Of a stretch of 52,512 nucleotides of DNA, positions 45,123 to 52,512 are shown one piece after another. The first letter of the stretch is position 1, and every line of letters starts with the position of its first letter. The notes beneath the pieces are model-generated. The model was not told where the DNA came from and searched no databases. It saw only the letters and a program-made list of their open reading frames with translations. The stretch covers positions 1-52,512 of the forward strand of contig CAUZEA010000033.1 of the NCBI GenBank assembly GCA_963578605.1. The letters are read 5' to 3'. Source of the stretch: JAKVCB01 sp963578605. Its GTDB lineage: Bacteria; Planctomycetota; Planctomycetia; Pirellulales; Lacipirellulaceae. Both the position numbers and the translations under genes were made by a program.

Positions 45123-47273
45123 ATGTCGCGACCTGTGATTTTCGGAGCCTGCCTGTGGTCTCTTTTTTGGGCGACCACCGCTGCTGCCAAGGCTGAGGAT
45201 CCACATGCTTACCTGGTTCTCCCAGCCGAGCACCAGGCAACCGACTCCTCACAACTCCTCAAAAACCATCTGCTTAAGGAAGCGAAAAAGCAGTTTGACG
45301 CACGCCGTGCCGAAATTGCGCAAATCACGACGGCCGGGCAGCTTGAAGCCCGCAGGAAAAAAATCCGCCAGCGGCTGCTTGCCATCAATGGTCCTTTTCC
45401 CGCAAAAACTCCTCTCAATACCCGTGTCACGGGCAAAATCGACAGCGATGGTTACACGATCGAAAAAGTGATTTACGAAAGTCATCCCGGGCACCATGTA
45501 ACGGCCAACCTCTATTTGCCAGAACAGACCGATCCACCGGTTCCCGGCGTGCTGGTGCCATGTGGTCACAGCCGCTTGGGCAAAGCGTATCCGAGCTACC
45601 AGAAGATGTGTATTTCGCTGGCCAAAAACGGGATGGCGGCCCTGATCTACGATCCGATTGGCCAGGCGGAGCGGCGGCAAATCCTCAATGACCACGGCCG
45701 CCCGGTCGTCGGTCCTGCCATCGAACATCACGCGGCCGGGGTCGCGGGAAATCTCGTGGGCCTGGGAGCCGCCAACCACATGATGCACAGCGGTATGCGA
45801 GGAATCGATTACCTTGCAAGTCGGCCCGAAGTGGACGGCCGTAAAATCGGCTGCACGGGAAATTCGGGGGGTGGAACCCTGACTGCTTACCTGGTGGCGC
45901 TTGACGATCGGATCCTGGCTGCTGCCCCGAGTTGCTGGTTGACCACCCAAGAGAAAATGTTCGAGACGATGGGTCCACAGGATGCCGAGCAGAATTTCCC
46001 CAACCAGACGGCGATGGGGATTGAACACGCCGACTTTCTCACGCTCGCTGCGCCGCGGCGCGTGCTGATGTGCCTGGCAACCTATGACGAGTTCGATATC
46101 GAAGGTTCGAAAGAAACGTTTGCCGAGGCGCAACGATTCTATGAACTTTTAGGGGTTGGTCAAAATGTCGAGTACTTCGAGTATCCCGACAAGCATGGGT
46201 TTTCCCTGCCCCGCCGCCAGGCCGCAATGCGGTTTCTGCGCCGCCACCTGTTGGGAAAAGATGACAACCCGGTTGAACCGGAAATGGAAGTCCAGGATGC
46301 CGAAGCTCTCCAATGCACGTCCACCGGCCAGGTGCTGTGGGAACTCAAGGGCAGGAGCCTCTACGAGCTCAATCGCGAGCGAGCCGACGCATTCAAGATC
46401 GCTCGAAAATCGCGTTGGAGTACCGCCGCATCCACCCGCGCGGCACTCGCGGAAGTTCAGCGGCTCGCCGGAATTCGCCTACCGGTCAACAACCCACGAG
46501 TCACGAGTCGAGGCATGGTCCCGACCGAAGATGAGGTCCAGTTGGGATATGGCACCGATCCGTCAACCGGAATTGCCCACTCCACCGCCCAGGACGGAAC
46601 CCTCTTTACGATCGAAAAGCTGGTCCTTGAGCGGGAAGGCGAAGTCCCGGTCCCTGTGCTTTTCATGAAGCCCATGGCCGAAAGCCCCGGCCGTCGCGGG
46701 GTCGTGATTTACGTTTCCGGGAAAGGTAAACCGGACGACATGACCACCGGCGAGGACATTTTTCGGCATGCTGCGGTAAGTGATCATCTCACCAACGGCA
46801 AGATGGTCTTGAGCATGGATGTCCGCGGCTTTGGCGAAACGGCTGCCACGGCACCGGACTTTTCGCGTGGTTACTTTGGAACCGACTACGAAACAGCTAT
46901 GCTAGCCCAGAACCTGGGACGGCCACTGTTGGGCCAACGCACCGAAGACATCCTCGCGGCAGTTCGTTTCCTGGTGTCACGTGACGATGTCGACCCGGCT
47001 GCGATCGAATTGATTGGCGAGGGCGCCGCCGGACCTCCCGCGCTGCACGCGGCAGCCCTCGATCCAACCATCGCAAAACTGAAGCTGGTCGGTTCTGTCA
47101 CCTCCTGGGTTGATGTTGTGAGCACACCCTTGGGAAAAAATCAACTCACCAACGTGGTTCCGTTCGCGCTGGAATATTACGACCTCCCGAACCTGGTCGA
47201 GGCCATTGCGCCGCGCGTCGTGATGATTGTGGATCCGGTGGACCCCACCGGCCGGCTACAAACGGCGCCGTAA
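45123..47273 (+). CDS. Secreted double alpha/beta hydrolase, second domain degenerate
   Basis: A 716-residue exported protein (signal MSRPVIFGACLWSLFWATTAAAKAED, written MSRPVIFGACLW plus SLFWATTAAAKAED). Domain 1 (about 100-390) is an acetyl-xylan-esterase-like hydrolase with nucleophile S248 in GCTGNSGGGT and a His in DKHGFSLP. Domain 2 (about 480-716) has the same fold (GVVIYVSGKGKPDD, LSMDVRGFGET) but the nucleophile position is E633 in LIGEGAAGPP, so it should be inactive. The chain ends abruptly at PVDPTGRLQTAP, and its last 18 nt overlap the convergent FG-GAP gene; the usual end with the catalytic His is missing. ATG 45123 is set by GAGGA 7 nt upstream. It lies 92 nt after the symporter fusion, so the two are probably co-transcribed. 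Confidence 0.8.
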   Translation: MSRPVIFGACLWSLFWATTAAAKAEDPHAYLVLPAEHQATDSSQLLKNHLLKEAKKQFDARRAEIAQITTAGQLEARRKKIRQRLLAINGPFPAKTPLNTRVTGKIDSDGYTIEKVIYESHPGHHVTANLYLPEQTDPPVPGVLVPCGHSRLGKAYPSYQKMCISLAKNGMAALIYDPIGQAERRQILNDHGRPVVGPAIEHHAAGVAGNLVGLGAANHMMHSGMRGIDYLASRPEVDGRKIGCTGNSGGGTLTAYLVALDDRILAAAPSCWLTTQEKMFETMGPQDAEQNFPNQTAMGIEHADFLTLAAPRRVLMCLATYDEFDIEGSKETFAEAQRFYELLGVGQNVEYFEYPDKHGFSLPRRQAAMRFLRRHLLGKDDNPVEPEMEVQDAEALQCTSTGQVLWELKGRSLYELNRERADAFKIARKSRWSTAASTRAALAEVQRLAGIRLPVNNPRVTSRGMVPTEDEVQLGYGTDPSTGIAHSTAQDGTLFTIEKLVLEREGEVPVPVLFMKPMAESPGRRGVVIYVSGKGKPDDMTTGEDIFRHAAVSDHLTNGKMVLSMDVRGFGETAATAPDFSRGYFGTDYETAMLAQNLGRPLLGQRTEDILAAVRFLVSRDDVDPAAIELIGEGAAGPPALHAAALDPTIAKLKLVGSVTSWVDVVSTPLGKNQLTNVVPFALEYYDLPNLVEAIAPRVVMIVDPVDPTGRLQTAP

Positions 47274-50200
47274 GCCCCCGGTCACTTGACGACTGCTCCC
47301 GCTAGCGGCAAACGCTGTGACAAGCAGCAGGATTGCGCTGGCCGGCTCGGGTACCGTCGAGGTATCACCTGGGCTGACCGCCCTGAGAATAAGGTTCGTC
47401 CCGGTGACAAGTAAATTGAAGCTGTCCGCGTCCGGGCCGGCGAGGGTCAGGCCGTTGTTGGTCAACTGGCTGGCCGTGAAAACCAGGAAATTTGTCCCGG
47501 CGACCGGTTGGTAACCTTCCAGCAGCTCAACACTCAAGGTTCCGTCGAGAATGGCCTCGCCGATCACGTTCAGCCTGTCGTAGTTGGTCGACAAATTGCT
47601 GGCGATTTCAATTTCCAGCGTCCCGGTCGCTTCGAGGGTAAACGTCCCTCGAACTTCAAGGTCGCCGGTCCCGGTGCCAGGCGCTACGGCACCAGCGGTA
47701 ACCTGCAGACTGCCACCGATCACGCCATCACCACCGATCGTTCCTTCCACCACGTCAAGCTGACCGCTGCCGGTGGCGGTGGCATCAAACTGCAGTGTTC
47801 CACTCCCTTGTTTTGTGATGGTCACACCGTCGAAATCAAACGAATCGGCGAGTGTTAACTGGGAGTTTGCCGCAATGTTGAACGTGGTGTCACTCGTTGC
47901 GGTCGCAGGGATCTGCCATTGATGGTCGCCGGCCAGCACATCGATGACCACACCCCCGGTGCCACCTCGCAATTGAAGCTCCCCGGACCCCGTTAACCGG
48001 TACGAGTTGGGGCCATCGATCTGCATCCGGGCAAAAGTGACCGGTGCGTTGACCTCAATATTCACAACCTGGGCAATCGCGCCGGTCAACTCCACGGTCA
48101 GCAAGCCATTGGGAAAGCCAGGCCGCGACCAGTTTCCATCGGTATGCCAGTCGCCACCGGTCGTGAGGGACCACTGGTAGACGGGAACAACGGCTTCGAG
48201 GATGGCGCTCTTCTGATTGAAGTGAAGGGTGAAAAAACTGGCCGCGGGACCTGTCAGGGAAACGTTGTTGTGAACGACCTCGTCGGCAGCCAGGACCATG
48301 AACTGTCGACCGGCTTCTGGCTGGTAACCATCGGTGAGTGTGATCTCAATGGACCCGTTGAGTTCCGCCGTGCCTTGCACAGAAAGGTGGTCGTAACGAC
48401 TGGTCAAAGCCCCACCGATTTCAACCGCCATGGTGCCGTCGGCACCCAGCTCAAAGTCACCGAGTACCTTCATTTGGTTACAAGATCGCGAGAAGTCGCA
48501 AACAGAGGCACCTGGATCTTCACGCCCGGGGGCTATGGCACCGCTGTTGATCTGGAAGTCGCCGATGATTTCTCCTTCCCCCCCAATGGCACCCGCAACG
48601 ATGTTCAGCGTGCTGCCGGCCAATTGGGTTGTGCCGTCGAGGTAAAGGGTGCCTGCTCCATCCTTGGTGATCGTCCGGCCGCCCAGGTTTGTGTTTCCGC
48701 CAAGACTCAACGAAGCACCGGTGGCGATATGGATCATGGTATCGTCGACCACTTCCAAATCGGTATCGACCCTGTGATCGCCACTGGTAACTTCAATGCT
48801 GGCCATCCCATCGGTCGAGTCCATCTGCAACGAACCGGGTCCCCTGACGTGATAAGTGTTGGAACTGGCAATCTGGAGGCTTTCGACCGTGGCTTGCTGA
48901 ACCAGTGAAATGTTCGTCACGCTCGTGGACGAACCAGGCAACAGTGCCGAAACAAAACTACTGTTGGGTACGGTGCGCGGCACCCAGTTTTCAGCCGCAT
49001 GCCAGGAACTACTCGAGTCTCCAACCCATTGTGTTACGATATCACCTGGATCAAAGTCGATGGTGTGCAGCTGGTCGACCGCCAGATCCGAGACGAGCTG
49101 GGTGCCACCGCCGGGCCAGGCGATTGTCAGGTCGACGGTACCTGCATGGCTGCCGAGCCCGAAGTGCAACGTGGGGTCATTCTGGTTGCCCTCGCCCGTG
49201 CCAAACTCGACTTGTCGTGTAAGCGTTTCCTCGCCCACTTGAATGCGCACCTGGGCCCCCACGGCATCGCGCGTGATCGTTTGCCCGTCGCCAACCATTT
49301 TCAGCTTGAGCCAGTGGTTGCTGTTACCGTTGTTCCTGAAAAGTTTGCCGTGGGTGAGCAGGTCTAAATCGCCATCATTGTCGTAATCGGCGAAAGCGGC
49401 CTGGTACGTTGGCCCAAGCCCGCTGAGCCCGGCACTGTTAGTCTGGTTCGTAAAATTCCAGTTGCCATCATTGCGGTAAAGTCGGGGGAAATTGGGAATG
49501 CCGTAGCTACCAACCTCGTAAACGGTCGTGAAAAAAAGGTCGAGATCTCCATCGTTGTCGTAATCGCCCAGGGTTGGTGAAGCATACGACTCCTGCCACT
49601 CACCGTTACCATAGGCCCACTCCAGCTGGTTTTGAAAACTGTAGCCACCCCCAGGGCCCGTATTGGCCAGAAACTGTGAACCTGGTTGGGAACCCCAAGG
49701 GTGTGAAAAGTTGCCCACGAACAGGTCCAGGTAACCGTCATTGTTCATATCTCCCCAGGCCGATCCGATCGTATGACCAGTACCCCCTGTTGCGCCTCGC
49801 GTTGGCGCCTGGTCTGTAAAATTGCCCGAACCATCGTTGACATAAAGCCCATTGGTCTCCAGTCGATAATTCGAAACATAGACATCGATATCCCCATCGC
49901 GATCGAAGTCGGCCGACGTAACCCCGCGGGCGGGCCGAGGACGTCCGGGGCTCACAACCGTATCGTTCGGCTGGGTCCAGGTGACGGTGAAGTTGTCATC
50001 GCCGTTGTTCTTTATGATCGTGTCCGGATAGTAACCGCTTGACTGGCTTTCATAGCCGCCCTGGTAGAGATCCAAATCGCCGTCGTTGTCGTGGTCTCCC
50101 CAGCTTGCACTGCGGGCATTTTGCGACGGCGGGAACTCATTTTGAGGCAACGAGATCTCGGTAAAACCTGTCCCTTCGACACTGCCCCAATCATTGCGAA

Positions 50201-50537
50201 ACAGCCTGCGTCCGTTGAAGGAGAAAAGGTCGAGCCACCCATCGTTGTTGTAATCGCCCCAGGTACCAGATCCGACCGGTGCATTGACGCCTGAAGCCAC
50301 CGAGTAGAAGTTGCCCCCACCGTAATTCCGCCACACAACGCCGTCAGTGTGAAGATCAACAAAACCATCGCTGTTGTAGTCACCCCAGGCCACCTTGACA
50401 TTACCCGGACCACTGCCGGGAAAAACCGAAGATGTCACGTTGGTAAAAGTCTGCCCGCCAAGCAGGGCACAGAACAGGAACAACCATGTCCCAAAAAGAC
50501 ATGGCAAACCAACAGACAGCCAGCAATATGGCGTCAT
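47256..50537 (-). CDS. FG-GAP/ASPIC-UnbV PEP-CTERM protein
   Basis: A 1093-residue secreted protein. After a signal peptide (MTPYCWLSVGLPCLFGTWLF) come at least six FG-GAP/VCBS propeller repeats with calcium loops (GDYNNDGWLDLF, GDHDNDGDLDLY, GDMNNDGYLDLF, GDYDNDGDLDLF, ADYDNDGDLDLL), an ASPIC/UnbV domain (NHWLKLKMVGDGQTITRDAVG ... TIAWPGGGTQ), two blocks of strand-rich autotransporter-type repeats, and a PEP-CTERM signal (VPEPASAILLLVTAFAAS ... GGLRRRL). The long frame starts at 50645 inside a 17-nt repeat; ATG 50537 is chosen because it begins a good signal peptide, though no strong ribosome site is seen. An extracellular-matrix or adhesion role is inferred. The 3' end overlaps the convergent hydrolase gene by 18 nt. 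Confidence 0.85.
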   Translation of the reverse strand: MTPYCWLSVGLPCLFGTWLFLFCALLGGQTFTNVTSSVFPGSGPGNVKVAWGDYNSDGFVDLHTDGVVWRNYGGGNFYSVASGVNAPVGSGTWGDYNNDGWLDLFSFNGRRLFRNDWGSVEGTGFTEISLPQNEFPPSQNARSASWGDHDNDGDLDLYQGGYESQSSGYYPDTIIKNNGDDNFTVTWTQPNDTVVSPGRPRPARGVTSADFDRDGDIDVYVSNYRLETNGLYVNDGSGNFTDQAPTRGATGGTGHTIGSAWGDMNNDGYLDLFVGNFSHPWGSQPGSQFLANTGPGGGYSFQNQLEWAYGNGEWQESYASPTLGDYDNDGDLDLFFTTVYEVGSYGIPNFPRLYRNDGNWNFTNQTNSAGLSGLGPTYQAAFADYDNDGDLDLLTHGKLFRNNGNSNHWLKLKMVGDGQTITRDAVGAQVRIQVGEETLTRQVEFGTGEGNQNDPTLHFGLGSHAGTVDLTIAWPGGGTQLVSDLAVDQLHTIDFDPGDIVTQWVGDSSSSWHAAENWVPRTVPNSSFVSALLPGSSTSVTNISLVQQATVESLQIASSNTYHVRGPGSLQMDSTDGMASIEVTSGDHRVDTDLEVVDDTMIHIATGASLSLGGNTNLGGRTITKDGAGTLYLDGTTQLAGSTLNIVAGAIGGEGEIIGDFQINSGAIAPGREDPGASVCDFSRSCNQMKVLGDFELGADGTMAVEIGGALTSRYDHLSVQGTAELNGSIEITLTDGYQPEAGRQFMVLAADEVVHNNVSLTGPAASFFTLHFNQKSAILEAVVPVYQWSLTTGGDWHTDGNWSRPGFPNGLLTVELTGAIAQVVNIEVNAPVTFARMQIDGPNSYRLTGSGELQLRGGTGGVVIDVLAGDHQWQIPATATSDTTFNIAANSQLTLADSFDFDGVTITKQGSGTLQFDATATGSGQLDVVEGTIGGDGVIGGSLQVTAGAVAPGTGTGDLEVRGTFTLEATGTLEIEIASNLSTNYDRLNVIGEAILDGTLSVELLEGYQPVAGTNFLVFTASQLTNNGLTLAGPDADSFNLLVTGTNLILRAVSPGDTSTVPEPASAILLLVTAFAASGSSRQVTGGLRRRL

Positions 50538-51059
50538 CCAGACAGTACTGTTTTTCCGCAACCGCAAAACCGCCTTCCCCTCTTTCGAAACTGTCTCGAA
50601 ACTTCTCCCAAGCCAACACTTCTCCCAAGCCAACACTTCTCTCAAGCCAACCCTGTTTCTATTTTATTCTGTCGTGGCCGGATCCGCAAATTTCCGCTCG
50701 TTTTGACCCCCAGGCGACGTTGCTGCGGAAACGGAAAACCCACAGGCAAACCTTCGTAAGACTCAAAGTGCCCACAACCTGGACAACGGCTTATGTTTGT
50801 GTGTCGGCCCAACTCGAATCGGCTGCTGGGAAACCCATGATCCCTTGTTTCCGGTTCAAACCACGGCAATAGTCGGGGGAGAAAAATTGCCCCAGCTTTC
50901 CCGCGGAGGTTTTGGGATGGTGTCTCGGCAAAGTGGTGAGGCACTGGCATCCCTGATAAACTCAGGAATATCCCGGGGAGCAATTCCCATTGAGTCAGCG
51001 CACCCTGGGCAGAGGAAGACAGCCGCGAGACGACGCTTAACCCTTTGGAGGAAACTGCT
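50538..51059. other. Divergent intergenic region, 522 nt
   Basis: Lies between the divergent FG-GAP and sialidase genes. Apart from the 17-nt tandem repeat at 50602-50652 and the ribosome site of the sialidase gene, I see no gene, RNA or clear promoter boxes. Confidence 0.5.
50602..50652. repeat. 17-nt tandem repeat, three copies
   Basis: CTTCTCCCAAGCCAACA at 50602-50618 and 50619-50635, and a variant CTTCTCTCAAGCCAACC at 50636-50652. It lies upstream of the FG-GAP gene; in the minus-strand frame it would encode repeated LAWEK-like residues, which argues against a start inside it. Confidence 0.88.
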
Positions 51060-52310
51060 ATGCTCTTGCGAATGCCTGTTTTCTTGCTGACGCTGATTAT
51101 GGTCGCAAATGGCCTCCCGGCGGCGGAGCACACCACCCGCACCAAACTGCCGATCGTGGTCTACCAGCCGAGCCGGATAAAGTCGGCAAGTCTGCCTGCT
51201 GTACGCACACCGTTGGGATTACCCAACGACTACAAACCGTGGATCGCCCAGTTGCAGAATGGAGATCTGCTGGTCGTCGCGTTTTCTTACGGAGGTGTGC
51301 CCAAGAACCAATTGAAGGAGGGGGAGTCTTATAGCGAGCGGGCAATTTTCTTTCGGTCCCGCGACGGTGGCCAGACCTGGCTGCCGCGCGAAGAGCGCCA
51401 TGATATTCACGGCCGTGAATTTTCCCTGACCGTGCTCTCGGACGGGTCGATCATCATGCCCTGTCACTTCCTGGCGAATGACGCGTTCAACGAATCGGGT
51501 CACACCTACAGCAAGATCTTTCGCTCGGCAAACCACGGCAAAACCTGGTCGGAAATGCGCATTGGTCCCGACCCGTTTCCCGCGCGGGCTTCCACGCAAA
51601 GCGATTGGACAGCGTTCGAAATCCCCGATCCACAGCGTCCGGGCAAGCGGCTCGCCTGTATCGGCGTGAGCATTGCTCAAGGTCGTACGTTGGCACCTCA
51701 GAACGTGTTTCTCTGGCAGAGTCGCGACGGCGGCCAGACCTGGGACAAGAATCTGCGGCCTGATACCAGGGGTTGGATCGACGTTGATGGATTTTTCTGC
51801 CAGAGCGTGACCTACGCGGGCGAGCGGAATCGATTGCTGCATGTTGTGCGGGTCGATCGTACGGGGCCCCACTGGAAAATGAAACTCAATCCGGGAGAGG
51901 ATCTCGCCGGAAATGACAATGGCGATCGCTCGATGCTCTGGATTTCTACCGACGCGGGTAGGTCTTGGCGCAAGCATGCCGACGGCGAGCGATTCGGAAC
52001 CTATGGAGAGATGTACCCGAGGTTCTTAAAACTTGCGGATGGTCGACTGATGTTGACGTTTACGGTTCGCAGTGGCTCGACCGACGGTTTCCCGCTCGGG
52101 CTGCGGGCCATCCTGAGTGAGGACGACGGTGACACCTGGGACTTCCGCCGCGATCGCCTGGTGATCAGCTACGAAAACACCGGATCGAGTGGAGGCGGGT
52201 TTGGAAATACCGTCCAGACACCGGACGGTTCACTGGTGAGCGTCTACAGCTACCGCAAGCCGGACGAAAAGACGTATATCGAAGCGGTCCGCTGGAAATT
52301 GCCCCATTGA
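51060..52310 (+). CDS. BNR-repeat sialidase-like exo-glycosidase
   Basis: A 416-residue exported protein (signal MLLRMPVFLLTLIMVANGLPAAE, written MLLRMPVFLLTL plus IMVANGLPAAE). Five Asp-box (BNR) motifs are visible: SRDGGQTWLPR, SANHGKTWSEM, SRDGGQTWDKN, STDAGRSWRKH and EDDGDTWDFRR, which mark the six-bladed propeller of the sialidase superfamily. I cannot confirm the arginine triad and Tyr/Glu pair of true sialidases, so it may act on another sugar or only bind. ATG 51060 follows GGAGG by 7 nt; the TTG at 51045 is not needed. It stands alone, divergent from the FG-GAP gene. Confidence 0.85.
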   Translation: MLLRMPVFLLTLIMVANGLPAAEHTTRTKLPIVVYQPSRIKSASLPAVRTPLGLPNDYKPWIAQLQNGDLLVVAFSYGGVPKNQLKEGESYSERAIFFRSRDGGQTWLPREERHDIHGREFSLTVLSDGSIIMPCHFLANDAFNESGHTYSKIFRSANHGKTWSEMRIGPDPFPARASTQSDWTAFEIPDPQRPGKRLACIGVSIAQGRTLAPQNVFLWQSRDGGQTWDKNLRPDTRGWIDVDGFFCQSVTYAGERNRLLHVVRVDRTGPHWKMKLNPGEDLAGNDNGDRSMLWISTDAGRSWRKHADGERFGTYGEMYPRFLKLADGRLMLTFTVRSGSTDGFPLGLRAILSEDDGDTWDFRRDRLVISYENTGSSGGGFGNTVQTPDGSLVSVYSYRKPDEKTYIEAVRWKLPH

Positions 52311-52462
52311 TCAGTCCCCTTCTGCGCGTCAATGCCACCGTTGCGATGATGAGGGTACCGCTTTTGTCAATTTGTCGTTTGAGTACCGTTGCCCGCTTAT
52401 CGAAACAAACGTAGAGGTGGCGACAGTCAGGAACGCTTGCCCACCGCTGGTGCAATTCGTGG

Positions 52463-52512
52463 TTATGCGGTGTTTCTGGCCAGCATGAGGGCTTGGATGG
52501 AATTCAGGTATT
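52463..52512 (-). CDS. Possible C-terminal fragment of a gene running in from the right edge
   Basis: The minus strand is open from the window edge to a stop at 52463-52465 and encodes YLNSIQALMLARNTA. The composition looks like a protein C-terminus, but 15 codons are too few to decide, and nothing can be said about function. Confidence 0.25.
   Translation of the reverse strand, partial: YLNSIQALMLARNTA

Noticed and set aside
50538..50645. 36-residue N-terminal extension of the FG-GAP protein
   Set aside because: It is encoded partly by the 17-nt repeat and would push the signal peptide inside; ATG 50537 gives a normal signal peptide.
52165..52455. 96-codon minus-strand frame at the right end
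   Set aside because: Half of it is antisense to the sialidase-like gene and no motif is visible.

Overview
The window looks like chromosomal DNA of a free-living Planctomycetota, probably Pirellulales-like. The signs are a DUF1559 pseudopilin with the H-X9-DG motif next to a transthyretin-like lipoprotein, several secreted proteins ending in PEP-CTERM sorting signals, dockerin-type repeats of the form DxNxDGxVDAADYxVW, the LRVEQLECRYLL leader of very large secreted proteins, a sulfatase, and many secreted hydrolases without a SusC/SusD pair. The assignment rests on these motifs, not on a marker gene.

Layout. (1) 151-6485, plus strand: a giant secreted protein (eight Ig-like repeats, a beta-propeller, a dockerin pair) followed by a secreted HExxH metalloprotease with dockerin and PEP-CTERM. 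(2) 6746-8698, plus: an SGLT-type sodium/solute symporter. (3) 39895 down to 8860, minus: about 31 kb of co-directional genes. In transcription order these are two PEP-CTERM proteins with near-duplicate jelly-roll domains, a jelly-roll/propeller protein, a TIM-barrel protein, a jelly-roll/propeller/TIM-barrel giant, a propeller paralogue, a DUF6067-like protein and a GH78-like alpha-rhamnosidase. After a decayed IS1634-type element come a sulfatase, a Tat-type alpha/beta hydrolase, an RraA-type aldolase, an amidohydrolase, a TPP-dependent 2-oxoacid/acetoin dehydrogenase (E1 alpha, E1 beta, and a lipoyl-alpha/beta hydrolase E2) and a URO-D-type methyltransferase-like protein. (4) 40753-47273, plus: the DUF1559 pseudopilin, a small lipoprotein, a HEAT-repeat/sodium symporter fusion and a double alpha/beta hydrolase. 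(5) 50537-47256, minus: an FG-GAP/ASPIC PEP-CTERM protein. (6) 51060-52310, plus: a BNR sialidase-like protein.

Working model (inference): block 3 with the two symporters is a glycan-use locus. Secreted hydrolases and the sulfatase release a sugar, perhaps a 6-deoxy sugar because of the GH78-like enzyme. Symporters import it. The amidohydrolase (lactonase or hydratase type) and RraA-like aldolase process a sugar acid to pyruvate plus an aldehyde, and the TPP/lipoyl complex oxidises the product. No substrate can be proved from sequence alone.

The most unusual things seen are an uninterrupted reading frame with a complete PEP-CTERM signal in its middle followed by a second signal-peptide-like segment (two PEP-CTERM proteins fused into one), the spread of one jelly-roll domain through four neighbouring proteins, a 1312-residue jelly-roll/propeller/TIM-barrel chain, a symporter carrying its own periplasmic HEAT domain, and a striking density of unrelated short tandem duplications (period 16-26 nt) in the intergenic spaces, four of them in 370 nt upstream of the dehydrogenase genes.
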